The notes: a model not told the origin generated them from the sequence alone. DNA of 64,000 bases from Leptospira kobayashii (GCF_003114835.2 NZ_AP025029.1:210192-274191); one strand, 5' to 3'. Shown: positions 15,673-25,003, counted from the first letter of the stretch. Translations and numbers: made by a program.

Positions 15673-16077
15673 TTATTTTTGTAGTTTGGTAGCGATTTCG
15701 ATCTGGTTGATATTTTTATTTTTCAACCGATTGACGATTTCAAAAAAATCACCGAAGGCGGAAGATTTATCGATTTCCAGGATCACCTTTGAAGCAGAAG
15801 TAATACCTTTTCCCGATTGAATCGCCAGGATCAATTCCTCTTTTGTTTTGGCAGCCCCATTCCAATACCACTGCCCATTCGAATCCAAAGACAATACAAT
15901 TTGCGAATCAAAATCACCCACTCTGCTGTTTTCCGATTTAGGCAAATCCAATTCCACATAAGATTTGGTTTCGGTAAATCGAACCGATACCATCAGAAAA
16001 ATCAAAAGAATAAACAGAACATCGATTAAACTGCTGATATCTATTTGTTTTCTTTTACGAATCCGTTTCAGCTTCAT
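15673..16077 (-). CDS. ExbD/TolR-family biopolymer transport protein
   Basis: 134 residues: basic cytoplasmic start RIRKRKQIDISSLIDVLFILLIFLMVS with the conserved membrane Asp (SSLIDVLF), then a periplasmic domain ending in NRLKNKNINQIEIATKL. It works with ExbB/TolQ to couple proton flow to outer-membrane processes. The gene follows the ExbB-like gene by 4 bases. No TonB gene is adjacent, so Ton versus Tol role is open. Confidence 0.85.
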   Translation of the reverse strand: MKLKRIRKRKQIDISSLIDVLFILLIFLMVSVRFTETKSYVELDLPKSENSRVGDFDSQIVLSLDSNGQWYWNGAAKTKEELILAIQSGKGITSASKVILEIDKSSAFGDFFEIVNRLKNKNINQIEIATKLQK

Positions 16078-16081
16078 CTAT

Positions 16082-16537
16082 TTAAAGGTCTATTTTCTTT
16101 TGAAAATAAACTTCGTTTGTTTTTTGCAATAAGGTTTCTAAAATCTGATGAAACAAAAGGGAAGGAATCGCAACTCCCAATCCGAAAATCGTAGTGACCA
16201 AAGCGTCTTTAATCCCGCCCGCAAGTACGTCAATGGTCGCTTTGCCGGCAGACTGCATCTCGGCAAAAGAAGTATAGATACCCATCACAGTACCCAAAAG
16301 CCCGAGCAACATGGAAATGGAAGCCAAGGAAGGAAGCCAGTCTAACACCCGCTCTATGGAAGAACCGATCAGATCGTATTCTTCTTCTTTAGGCAAAACC
16401 GTGCCCTCCTGTTTCAAAAATTTGGAAAGTTTGAGAATGCGGGACAGGGAATAAAGAAAAATAGCAGCGGAAGAAATGGAAAAACTGCATAAAATAAATA
16501 AAATGAAATTTGCCGTCTCAGAAAAAGACCAATTCAT
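16082..16537 (-). CDS. ExbB/TolQ/MotA-family proton channel subunit (short form)
   Basis: 151 residues, shorter than E. coli ExbB. Three membrane segments at about 9-30, 70-92 and 110-133; the second has ASISMLLGLLGTVMGIYTSF and the third ALVTTIFGLGVAIPS, both conserved in the MotA/TolQ/ExbB family. It forms the channel with the downstream ExbD. Its ATG (complement of 16535-16537) overlaps a possible start of the divergent ubiE frame, so the two promoters must lie inside each other's coding regions. Confidence 0.82.
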   Translation of the reverse strand: MNWSFSETANFILFILCSFSISSAAIFLYSLSRILKLSKFLKQEGTVLPKEEEYDLIGSSIERVLDWLPSLASISMLLGLLGTVMGIYTSFAEMQSAGKATIDVLAGGIKDALVTTIFGLGVAIPSLLFHQILETLLQKTNEVYFQKKIDL

Positions 16538-16553
16538 GGAAGAAACAACCCCT

Positions 16554-17279
16554 ATGAACCAATACGAACTCCCCTCTCCAGAAAAGAAACCGGAATATGT
16601 AAAATCGAATTTCGATCATATTGCGAAAGCCTATGATAGATTCAATGATTGGAATAGTTTTTTTCTCCATAGATCCTGGAAGAACTGGGTCGTAAAGGAA
16701 GCTCTCAAAGAATCTTCCGATCCGAAAATCGCAGTCGATCTTTGTTGCGGGACGGGAGACATTACAGCTCGACTATCGCGAGTTAAATCATTTCAATCCG
16801 TGACAGGTATTGATTTTTCCGAGAATATGCTTTCTTATGCAAAAACCAAACTGATTCTCGACAACCGTGTCAAACTTCAAGTGGGTGATGCAATGAACTT
16901 GAAGTCCTTAAAAAATGATTCGGTAGATATTCTTACAATGGGTTTCGGATTACGCAATGTATCCGATCTGAAAAAATGTTTATCGGAAATCAAAAGGGTT
17001 CTGAAACCGGGAGGAGTCTTTGTCAATTTGGATGTAGGAAGAGTCAGACCCAAATTTTTAAAGTATTTCGCCGATTTTTATTTTTTCAAAATCGTTCCTA
17101 TTTTCGGGTATTTGCTGTACGGAAGCAAACATGAAATGTTCGATTACCTTCCTCATTCCGCAAAATCCTATCCCGATCAGGAAAATTTAAAAAAAATATT
17201 AGAAGAGCTTGGATTTCATTCCGTTCGATTTACTAATTTTGTATTCGGAAATGCAGTCGGGCATGTAGCGAAAAAATAA
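16554..17279 (+). CDS. ubiE: demethylmenaquinone/2-methoxybenzoquinol methyltransferase
   Basis: 241 residues from ATG 16554, the usual UbiE/MenG size, with GGAAG 11 bases upstream; ATG 16536 is an alternative. Motifs: VKSNFDHIAKAYDRFN at the start, AVDLCCGTGDIT (SAM binding), GIDFSENML, DILTMGFGLRNVSDL and [19 protein letters not shown]. It methylates demethylmenaquinol to menaquinol with S-adenosylmethionine in the respiratory quinone pathway. It overlaps the 5' end of the divergent exbB-like gene only if the upstream start is used. Confidence 0.9.
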   Translation: MNQYELPSPEKKPEYVKSNFDHIAKAYDRFNDWNSFFLHRSWKNWVVKEALKESSDPKIAVDLCCGTGDITARLSRVKSFQSVTGIDFSENMLSYAKTKLILDNRVKLQVGDAMNLKSLKNDSVDILTMGFGLRNVSDLKKCLSEIKRVLKPGGVFVNLDVGRVRPKFLKYFADFYFFKIVPIFGYLLYGSKHEMFDYLPHSAKSYPDQENLKKILEELGFHSVRFTNFVFGNAVGHVAKK

Positions 17280-17658
17280 AACTCCGATGAACGTTTAAAT
17301 AAGACAATTCTGCTTCATTTATGTCATTGCAAGTTTCTCATAAGGGAAACAGCTAATGAATTCATTCTTTTGGGAAAAAAAATTTAGTACGAATACGCAA
17401 AAGAAATGTCAAAACTGACAGACGATAGATGGACATAATGGATAATTACAGTTCCAAATTTAATTTATGTTAGATGGCACAAAGGAAAAACGATCACGGT
17501 TTCTATCATATCTGCAATACATATGCTATTTTTTTACAATTTGAATTTTTGTCCTTTTTTTCATGATTCCCCTTGATTTTTATCCAAAAATCTGCGATCT
17601 TGTAATTAGGCAATAAATTACGATTGTATTTTATGTCGCGTCCCATGCGAGGATCACC
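17280..17658. other. 379-base AT-rich intergenic region before the LruC genes
   Basis: No gene, tRNA or convincing hairpin terminator is visible after ubiE. The stretch contains long T and A runs and ends in GAGGA eight bases before ATG 17659. It presumably holds the promoter of the first LruC gene; a small dyad GTAATT/AATTAC lies near 17600. No clear -35/-10 pair could be fixed. Confidence 0.4.
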
Positions 17659-19461
17659 ATGTTAAAAAAATTATTAATTATCACCCTCATGATAGGCTTA
17701 CAAGCATCATGTTCTTCCAAGAAAAAAGGGATCCCTTTGTTTTTACTTATGTTAGGTGGCGGCGGAACGGCTTCCGTGCCGGCGTCTCCCGCAACTGTCT
17801 CCCAAGCAGAGTCAGGAGATAGTTTCACTGTAGTTCCTTTGACCGGAGACGAATCCGGTTCCGGAAGTACCGGCAACGGTGGAAGCGGAAATTCGGGAGA
17901 CGGAATTTTCACAACTCCTACCGGACCGACAGAAGTACTTTCCAATATCCATTTTCAAGTGATTAACGACACTTTTCTTTGGGATAATACGATCAGCACT
18001 TATATTACCATCAAAGTTTCCAATGAAGATGGTGTTTTATCCGGGATCAATGTAAAAGCCTCGGAAGACCAATCCACTCCTGGCGTCGCTCAGTTCCTAT
18101 CGCAAGGACTGACTGGTAATGACGGTTTGGTGACTATTCGAATTACGGTTCTTCCCTCCGTTAGCGAAGTCATCGTTACGATTTACGGCATCAATCCCAA
18201 AACAGGCAAGGCTCAAGAGATTACCGGCCGTATTCCGATCCAAGTTCCCGAATCCTACGTAGGTGGCGGTTCCGGCGGCAATGGCGGAGGTTCAAGTGGT
18301 GGTGATAATGGAGGTGGAGGAACAGTTGTAGTCGCTCCGGAAATCGATCTCAGCACTGTGAATTTCGGAGCTGTGGCAGGATGTTTGCAAAATCTGGATT
18401 CGGACTGCGACGGAGTATTGGATGCAGATGACGAATTTCCGACAGATGCGGAACTGGGGTGGACCACTCGAACAGGGCGCCACACCCTTGCTTGGGAAGA
18501 CTATTATCAATCATCCCATATCCAAAACGCAACTGCAAATCCGAACAATGACATGGACCTAAACGACCATGTAACCGTATTCTCAACTGAAATCGATTAC
18601 ACTCCTACCGGAAAAGCAAAAGCAATTCGGGGCATTTTCACACATGTTGGAAAAGGTGCAGGATTCAATCATGATTTGAGACTCTCCTTAGATGTTCCCG
18701 TTTCCGCAAATCTTGCTATTTCTTACGTAGGAAATAACGGACAAACCATCTCTTCCATGAATTGTTCTCTGGCGCTCGCCTCCGGATCAAATGCAGGAGA
18801 TTGTGTGGGGGGAACTTTGACTTCCGCCCAATTGAAAAAAGGAATACTCATCCTTCCCAATTCTCAGAACACTCTTTATAATTCCAAGAACTCCCCCGGT
18901 GTAGGCGGAGCATTGAATTTCGTATTGGGAATGACTGCGAATTTTACGATCACTTTCTCCGAACCTGTGGATCTTGCCGCGGCGAAAAATCTTTCCGGCG
19001 GACACTTGAATTACTTCTTAGGAGTGAGTGGAACCGGAGAAAAGATCTTCCGTCCGGGCTTTGTGAAATCATCAGAAACTAGTTCCGGTTATGATCTTTA
19101 CATAGATCGTGTTACAGGATTTCCTTTCGGAGTGATTGTTCCGGGAGTTTTTAATTTTCCGAGAGAAGTCACTAACATTCTAGATCCAAACAACCAAGGA
19201 AAAACAGGATACCCTGCTTTCAAAGAATGGGCGAGTTCCAAAGGAACCAAATCCAGAAACTGGTTCGAGCAAACGATGACTTCGGCGCAAGCCGCCTACG
19301 TAGTGGATATCAAATCCAATTATTTGCCTAAACCGTTTACTGCCGTTCTGATTGATTCCGTCCGAGTTCATCTTTGGGAATTGGCAATTTCATTGATTGT
19401 GATCGGAGCAAGTATCGGATTCTATCTCCGTAGAAAGATGATTCTTTCCATGACTGCATAA
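17659..19461 (+). CDS. LruC-domain lipoprotein, copy 1
   Basis: 600 residues. A lipobox LQASC sets the lipidated Cys at 18. A Gly/Ser-rich linker (about 50-90) is followed by an Ig-like beta domain (about 95-200), a second glycine-rich linker, a calcium-binding-like repeat LDSDCDGVLDADDEFP (about 250), and the LruC domain with RGIFTHVGKGAGFNHDLRLSLDV. The last 30 residues form a hydrophobic helix (LAISLIVIGASIGFY) and a basic tail LRRK. LruC is a leptospiral lipoprotein antigen associated with uveitis. The next gene is a paralogue with the same plan. Confidence 0.85.
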   Translation: MLKKLLIITLMIGLQASCSSKKKGIPLFLLMLGGGGTASVPASPATVSQAESGDSFTVVPLTGDESGSGSTGNGGSGNSGDGIFTTPTGPTEVLSNIHFQVINDTFLWDNTISTYITIKVSNEDGVLSGINVKASEDQSTPGVAQFLSQGLTGNDGLVTIRITVLPSVSEVIVTIYGINPKTGKAQEITGRIPIQVPESYVGGGSGGNGGGSSGGDNGGGGTVVVAPEIDLSTVNFGAVAGCLQNLDSDCDGVLDADDEFPTDAELGWTTRTGRHTLAWEDYYQSSHIQNATANPNNDMDLNDHVTVFSTEIDYTPTGKAKAIRGIFTHVGKGAGFNHDLRLSLDVPVSANLAISYVGNNGQTISSMNCSLALASGSNAGDCVGGTLTSAQLKKGILILPNSQNTLYNSKNSPGVGGALNFVLGMTANFTITFSEPVDLAAAKNLSGGHLNYFLGVSGTGEKIFRPGFVKSSETSSGYDLYIDRVTGFPFGVIVPGVFNFPREVTNILDPNNQGKTGYPAFKEWASSKGTKSRNWFEQTMTSAQAAYVVDIKSNYLPKPFTAVLIDSVRVHLWELAISLIVIGASIGFYLRRKMILSMTA

Positions 19462-19475
19462 ACACAATCGACCTA

Positions 19476-19489
19476 CTGCAAATTTGCAG
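19476..19489. repeat. 14-base perfect palindrome
   Basis: CTGCAAATTTGCAG is self-complementary and sits between the stop codon of LruC copy 1 and its terminator. It could be a binding site or a minor extra hairpin; no role is evident. Confidence 0.5.
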
Positions 19490-19490
19490 A

Positions 19491-19527
19491 AAAAAAGGGA
19501 ATTTCGGAAGAAGTTCCCTTTTTTTTT
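19491..19527 (+). terminator. strong rho-independent terminator between the LruC genes
   Basis: AAAAAAGGGAA (19491-19501) pairs with TTCCCTTTTTT (19514-19524) around a 12-base loop, followed by more T. The A-rich left side would make it work in the other direction also. It shows that copy 2 needs its own promoter in the following 100 bases. Confidence 0.85.
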
Positions 19528-19630
19528 GTGTTTGTAGCCAAAAACGTTACAAAATTCAGAAAAAACGAAAATAAATTCGAATTTTTAGGCAAATTGTCGT
19601 CATACTTAAGCATAGGTAGGTTAAACGAAA

Positions 19631-21571
19631 ATGAAAAAGTGGATGATCTTAATGACGATTCCCTTGCTTTTGTTCGCTTGTTCGAACAAAAAGAAAGGAG
19701 GACTTCTTCTCTTCCCGTTCTTGGGAGGATCCGGAGATGCATCAACCCCCGCAGCGACAACAACAGCAGCAACCAGTAATTCAAGCGAGGACGCTTTCAC
19801 CGTAGTTAGTTTGGGAGAAACCGACACTAACCAAGTAGCGAACAATAGCTCGAGCTCGACTAATACTGCCGCTACAACGCCATCATCAACAGCAACCGAT
19901 TCCTCCTCAACAAGTGATAGCAGCAGCGCGACTGGGAACGCTTCCTCCTCTTCCCCTTCTTCTACCGACCAAACAAATAATTCGGGAAGTACTGGTTCCG
20001 GTGATTCCGGATCAGGATCAACTTCCGGTGGAGAAACAACTACACCTCCGGTTACGACAACTCCTACTCCTGAAGTAGTTACTACTCCTCCCGTAGCGGA
20101 CACTACAGTTACCAATAATACAACTACTACCGTGGTAAACCAAACCAATGGAAACGGCGGATTCAATTTTGAAACCAACGTAACTGTTCCCGTAACAGTT
20201 CATTTGGAAAATGAAAATGGTCCCGTTGTAAATGCACCAGTGACTGTTTCTGAAACCCAATCCAACGGAGAAACCAATATCCTCGGGCAAGGAACAACCA
20301 ATAGCCAGGGAACTGCCGTCATTCCGGTTTCCGTTCCACCGACTGTTACGGAAGTTCAAATCAGTGTGATCGGTGTGAATCCCACTACGGGAGAAGTACA
20401 AGAAGTAACAGGAACTGTTCCGGTTCAAATCCCGGCTCCACCGACAACTACAGGCGGAACATCTTCAGGAACAGTAGTTGTTGCTCCGACAGCAAATTTA
20501 AATACAAATAATTTTCAACCAACCAACGGATGCGTCCAAGCAGTTGACGCTGATTGTGACGGAGTCGCGGACCAATATGACGAATTCCCAACTGATCCGA
20601 AGCTCGCTTTCGTTGCCAGATCAGGTCGTTATACGATCGCTTTTGAAGACTTATTTCCGGATGCGGGTGACGCAGATCTAAACGACCATACTACGGTATT
20701 TACTACTGAGATGGACAAAACACCGGATAACAAAGTGAAGGTAATCCGAGGAATTTTTACACATGTTGGAAAAGGAGCCGGATACAATCATGAATTGCGT
20801 CTGTCTCTGGATGTTCCTGTGGGAGCAACATTCCAAGTAAACTATGTGGATGGTTCCAATAAGGCTTGGACAGGATGCGCCGCCGCCGCCAAATACGTAG
20901 CAGGTGCTACAGGTGATTGCACTGGCGGAACTCTAACTGCAGCACAACTTAAAAAAGGAATTCTAATCCTTCCTAGTTCTGACAAAACTCTTTTCGGAAA
21001 ACAAAACTCTCCTGCTCCGGGTGCAAGTTTTGCCGCAAAAGACTTTGTTCGAGGTGTGACTTCCAATGTTACCATTACTTTCGCAGAACCGGTCGACTTG
21101 AACACGAGTAAGAACATGGTTGGTGGTCATTTGAATTGGTTCCTTGCATTCAATCAAAAAACCAACAATGTCTACAGACAAATCTATCGTCCCGGTTACG
21201 TTTTCGGTGCCAATGGAAAAGACACATACATTGACTCCAAAGGTTTTCCTTGGGCGATCATTGTTCCCGGTGTTTTCAACCATCCTACAGCAGGTTCCGA
21301 TATCAGAAAGGCATCTAGCACAGGTTATGCTTACTTCAGCACTTGGGCGGAATCAAACGGAACTTCACACAAAGATTGGTACACTCAAATCACCAATCCG
21401 ACTTATGTGGTAAAAATCAAAGACTTTTACACAGAAAACGGATTCTCAGCTTATCTGATCAAAGCGGTTCGTAAGAACATCTTTGAAGTGTCAGCAAGTT
21501 TGATTGTAATCGGTGCCGCTCTCGGATTCTTTATGAAAAAAAGAGGACCTAAAGCGAACGCAGCTTCCTAA
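19631..21571 (+). CDS. LruC-domain lipoprotein, copy 2
   Basis: 646 residues. The lipobox LLLFAC puts the lipidated Cys near residue 17. The linker (about 35-170) is much longer than in copy 1, very rich in Thr and Ser. An Ig-like domain (about 180-265), the repeat VDADCDGVADQYDEFP, and an LruC domain with RGIFTHVGKGAGYNHELRLSLDV follow. The end again has a hydrophobic helix (SLIVIGAALGFFM) and basic tail KKRG. Conservation with copy 1 is strongest in the LruC domain and the C-terminal helix; linkers differ. It has its own terminator at 21598-21630. Confidence 0.85.
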   Translation: MKKWMILMTIPLLLFACSNKKKGGLLLFPFLGGSGDASTPAATTTAATSNSSEDAFTVVSLGETDTNQVANNSSSSTNTAATTPSSTATDSSSTSDSSSATGNASSSSPSSTDQTNNSGSTGSGDSGSGSTSGGETTTPPVTTTPTPEVVTTPPVADTTVTNNTTTTVVNQTNGNGGFNFETNVTVPVTVHLENENGPVVNAPVTVSETQSNGETNILGQGTTNSQGTAVIPVSVPPTVTEVQISVIGVNPTTGEVQEVTGTVPVQIPAPPTTTGGTSSGTVVVAPTANLNTNNFQPTNGCVQAVDADCDGVADQYDEFPTDPKLAFVARSGRYTIAFEDLFPDAGDADLNDHTTVFTTEMDKTPDNKVKVIRGIFTHVGKGAGYNHELRLSLDVPVGATFQVNYVDGSNKAWTGCAAAAKYVAGATGDCTGGTLTAAQLKKGILILPSSDKTLFGKQNSPAPGASFAAKDFVRGVTSNVTITFAEPVDLNTSKNMVGGHLNWFLAFNQKTNNVYRQIYRPGYVFGANGKDTYIDSKGFPWAIIVPGVFNHPTAGSDIRKASSTGYAYFSTWAESNGTSHKDWYTQITNPTYVVKIKDFYTENGFSAYLIKAVRKNIFEVSASLIVIGAALGFFMKKRGPKANAAS

Positions 21572-21597
21572 TTAAAAGATTTTCCCTACCGAAGATT

Positions 21598-21630
21598 CCC
21601 TTCCCGAAAACTATCGGGGAGGGTTTTTTT
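21598..21630 (+). terminator. strong rho-independent terminator after LruC copy 2
   Basis: CCCTTCCCGA (21598-21607) pairs with TCGGGGAGGG (21614-21623) with one G-T wobble around AAACTA, followed by seven T (21624-21630). The next gene starts only 5 bases later. Confidence 0.9.
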
Positions 21631-21635
21631 GTATT

Positions 21636-22823
21636 ATGGGCCTACTTCGTTTTGCAGATTCGGATTATTTTCTAGATGGTATTTGGGAAGAGGACCTAGA
21701 TGCAGGCAAAGAACCCATACTGATTGATCCCCAATGGAAAAACACTTCTCTTGAAAAACTATTATCAAATCACCCGATACAAACCGAAGCTCGAAAAAAT
21801 CATTTCTGGATTGTTACTTCGGGAAGTACGGGAATTCCCAAACTCATCGAAAAAAACACCGATCTTTTGGCAAAAGAAACAGAGACATGGAAACACCTAA
21901 CAGATGATCACTTTTGGAATTTTGAAGAAGAAAACCAATGGATTGCAACAGTTCCTCTTTGCCATTTATACGGATTGATTTGGGGATATTTTTTACCGAA
22001 ACAACTTCATAAAAGGGTCCACTATACCCGCGATCCTTTTGAAATTCAAGATATCCACTCCCAGAGCGGCAAAACGGTCCTCATCACAAATCCGAATTTT
22101 CTGCAAAATTTAATTCGAAAGGAAACGAATCTTCCGGAAAAGATACTGTCTTCCGGCTCCAAATTTCCCGTTCACCTATCAAGAATTTTGCGGGATCAGG
22201 GCAAAGTAGAGCTACGTGAAATTTACGGATCGACCGAAACGGGAGCCATCGGTTTCAGAAATCCACTTTGGAAAGCCCGCTTTCTGATTCTTCCGGAAGT
22301 AAAAACAAAACTCACTGTTTGGGAAGAAGGTGAGATTCTATCCGTTCAAAACGGATTTCAGTCCAAAACGGCAAAGAGCCTGCAACAAAACAAAGAAACC
22401 TTGGAAACAGAATGGCAAAACCAAAGCCTACTTGATCAGGACGGATTTTTCTCTACAAACGATTGGGGAGATTTGAGTGATCTGGGATGGAATCATATAG
22501 GAAGAGCTGACCGTATAACAAAGATAAATGGGAAACGGGTTTCTCTGGATCTGGTCGAAACTTTGATCGGCGCAACGGATTTGTTATCGGAAGTAGCTGT
22601 GGATTCCATCGAAACGGAAGAAGACACCATACTCGGATGTATCTTGGTATGGAAAGAAAGACTGGGCCTTATCGACTTGTTAGAAATTCTAAACCGGGAA
22701 ATGCCAAAGAGTTATATACCTAGCCTCTTCTTGGAAAAAGACCGAGTTCCAAAACTTCCCAATGGAAAAACGGATTATACGGAAGTCAAATACCTATTAA
22801 AATATTCAGAAAAGGTAAAATAA
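21636..22823 (+). CDS. small AMP-binding (acyl/aryl-CoA ligase-like) enzyme
   Basis: 395 residues, about 100-150 shorter than typical acyl-CoA synthetases. Adenylation motifs are present: WIVTSGSTGIPKL (phosphate loop), IYGSTETGAIGF, TNDWGDL and GRADRITKINGKRV, with a C-terminal PKLPNGKTDY containing the catalytic Lys. The N-terminus is compressed. It should activate a carboxylic acid as acyl-AMP; the substrate and acceptor are unknown. ATG 21636 follows directly after a terminator T-run and has no ribosome binding site, so a leaderless transcript or a downstream start is possible. Confidence 0.75.
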   Translation: MGLLRFADSDYFLDGIWEEDLDAGKEPILIDPQWKNTSLEKLLSNHPIQTEARKNHFWIVTSGSTGIPKLIEKNTDLLAKETETWKHLTDDHFWNFEEENQWIATVPLCHLYGLIWGYFLPKQLHKRVHYTRDPFEIQDIHSQSGKTVLITNPNFLQNLIRKETNLPEKILSSGSKFPVHLSRILRDQGKVELREIYGSTETGAIGFRNPLWKARFLILPEVKTKLTVWEEGEILSVQNGFQSKTAKSLQQNKETLETEWQNQSLLDQDGFFSTNDWGDLSDLGWNHIGRADRITKINGKRVSLDLVETLIGATDLLSEVAVDSIETEEDTILGCILVWKERLGLIDLLEILNREMPKSYIPSLFLEKDRVPKLPNGKTDYTEVKYLLKYSEKVK

Positions 22824-22843
22824 TTCCGAAGTAAATTCTTCGA

Positions 22844-24922
22844 TTACAAAAATCCGAATTGATTCTTGTAATCAAAATAATCTTTTGAGATAAAAAGTTC
22901 GGTTTGCCGTTTTGATTTTAATCTTACAAATTCCGCTCCGGGGGGAAAGCTACCTCTCAGGACATAACTACGGTTTGGTTGGGGGGAGATGAGTGTTTTT
23001 AAAAGTAATCTTCTTTCGGAATTGAGCCAGATCATTTCCATCTGCAGATTTTCCTCTTTCGCCCGAAGTAAAAATACTCCGCTTCTACGTTCCTTACTGA
23101 GTTTCCATTCCCAGATTTTGCCGTGAAATTCATCCTCCCTTTCATTGCCGCTTGCAAATTTGGTGGCTTGGGTTTGATAAAACCCCAATTCGTCTTTTCG
23201 AAAATCAGCCCCTATTCCCGATTTGACAAAATCTCCGGAAAAGAATATCAGATAATGCAATGGCAGACCCAAACATAAAATGAGCACCGTATAACGAAAC
23301 CAATTCGAATTTCGTTTCATTTGGTTTGCTACCGCCATAGAACCAAGCGGATAAAAAAGTAAAAATACGGCAATAAATGCGCCATCGCAATGTTGTACTT
23401 GCATACCGAATAAAAACGGCAAAAACAATAAAGACATATTGAGATAATTATTTCTTTCCCAAACAAATAAACCTACGAATCCCAAAAGAATGATCGTTCC
23501 GAAAATTCCCAAATCATGTAGACAAGCCAGGAAAAAATTGGGGGGAAGATCGATCAAATCCCCATTCAGTTTTGTACGAGGGAGTTTAGGATCTTTCAAA
23601 ACAACAGGAAGTGAAGCAAGTCCGTTTCCAAACCATAATTTTTTTTGGAAGCCCTGCCAGGAAATACGATACAATTCGGAACGATTCTCATCTAACGCAT
23701 AAAATGCGTTCAGATTCTTTGATTTTAAAAATTTCGATTGAAAACTCATATATCTCGCACCGAGGCTTGCGATCGGTTCGGGAGATTTCAGTTTGGAAAA
23801 TCCCCAAAGAACTGCCACAGTGAGTAAAGGCAACAAACATAAAATCGAAACCCTGGTGATCCATAGGCTGAGTTTGGAATGCAAATAGCGGGAAGTGATT
23901 ACAAATACGAAGGATATAAAAAGAAATCCAAGCCAAATCACCCAAAAAGCCTTCGCTTGTTTTATTCCTAAAATACTCACCGTCAGAATCAATATAACAA
24001 TGATTAATCGCCAGATATTCTCTTTAGTTAGTTTGTATTTTTGGTAGGAAAGTACCAGGAAAAAAGAAGCAATTCCGGGAATCAGCCACGAGGAAGAACC
24101 GGAATCGACGAACAGTCCGGGAAGCCTCCCTGCGACGATGGAAAAATTCGATCCCTGGGATAAAAAACCGGGAGAATAAATCTGTTGGATGGATAAAACA
24201 ACCAGCTGGATGAAAAACCCGATGAATATCCCAAATATCAGATGTTTGGCGATACCATCCCTGGAATTATTTACGGAAAATCTTTCTTCCGCAAAAAAAT
24301 AAAGTAAGGGAAAACCGACACTGGTTAAGATCAAAACGGGAAAAGATAGATACTCACGGGAGCTGAAATTGGGATAATAAAAAAATTCAAGAGTACCTAA
24401 CCCTTCTAAAAATGAAAATCCAAACCCTGCAAAATAAGAACACAAAAGCAGAATGGCCAACCAATATAAAAAATAAAAAGGGGTTTGTAAAAAAATAGAA
24501 CCTTGTCTGAGAGCAAGAGGATTTCTCAAAAACCATCCAGTAACAAGCAGATCCGATTGTTTGGGCAAAGCAACTTCCGCCCTGCCCGATAAAACAAGCA
24601 AAACTTCTCTGAACCAAATTCCTAGAATGGAACCCAGAAACAAACCGACGGTATCGGTTAGGTGGAAGGGTAAACCGGGTTCTACAAACCAAGTCAAACG
24701 GGAAATTAAAATAGCAGAAGCGGCTGTAACGATCCTTCCCGATTTCCTACTGTGCATTTGTGCGGAAAAACCGATTGAAAATTGTAAAATAAAAGCGGGG
24801 AAATACCAATTCTTAGGAACAGGAAAGGTAAAACGGTATAAAACAAAAAGTAATGAGGAAAAGGAAAGAAAGAAAATTAGATTTTCAAAGGGAAGCTTTT
24901 TCAGGCGATTTAGAAACTGCAC
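22844..24922 (-). CDS. O-antigen ligase/polymerase-like multi-pass membrane protein
   Basis: 692 residues with about a dozen hydrophobic helices over residues 15-560 and a soluble C-terminal part of about 130 residues. The stretch RSELYRISWQGFQKKLWFGNGLASLP followed by PPNFFLACLHDLGIFG matches the O-antigen ligase (Wzy_C) signature: R..W..G....PL.G.G and the H/N.FL..L.D.G loop. It probably polymerises or ligates a surface polysaccharide at the outer side of the inner membrane. The soluble tail is unusual. No sugar transferase genes are adjacent. Confidence 0.65.
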   Translation of the reverse strand: MQFLNRLKKLPFENLIFFLSFSSLLFVLYRFTFPVPKNWYFPAFILQFSIGFSAQMHSRKSGRIVTAASAILISRLTWFVEPGLPFHLTDTVGLFLGSILGIWFREVLLVLSGRAEVALPKQSDLLVTGWFLRNPLALRQGSIFLQTPFYFLYWLAILLLCSYFAGFGFSFLEGLGTLEFFYYPNFSSREYLSFPVLILTSVGFPLLYFFAEERFSVNNSRDGIAKHLIFGIFIGFFIQLVVLSIQQIYSPGFLSQGSNFSIVAGRLPGLFVDSGSSSWLIPGIASFFLVLSYQKYKLTKENIWRLIIVILILTVSILGIKQAKAFWVIWLGFLFISFVFVITSRYLHSKLSLWITRVSILCLLPLLTVAVLWGFSKLKSPEPIASLGARYMSFQSKFLKSKNLNAFYALDENRSELYRISWQGFQKKLWFGNGLASLPVVLKDPKLPRTKLNGDLIDLPPNFFLACLHDLGIFGTIILLGFVGLFVWERNNYLNMSLLFLPFLFGMQVQHCDGAFIAVFLLFYPLGSMAVANQMKRNSNWFRYTVLILCLGLPLHYLIFFSGDFVKSGIGADFRKDELGFYQTQATKFASGNEREDEFHGKIWEWKLSKERRSGVFLLRAKEENLQMEMIWLNSERRLLLKTLISPQPNRSYVLRGSFPPGAEFVRLKSKRQTELFISKDYFDYKNQFGFL

Positions 24923-25003
24923 AGTTCCTTAAGGGAATAAAATCCCTAGGAAGGAAAGCAAATGAAATTTAAAAAGGATTTGGTTCTTACGGAAAGTGGA
25001 TTC

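Noticed and set aside
19621..20178. A 185-codon minus-strand frame opposite the LruC copy 2 linker
   Set aside because: Its Val- and Ser-rich composition is the mirror image of the Thr/Ser-rich linker codons.
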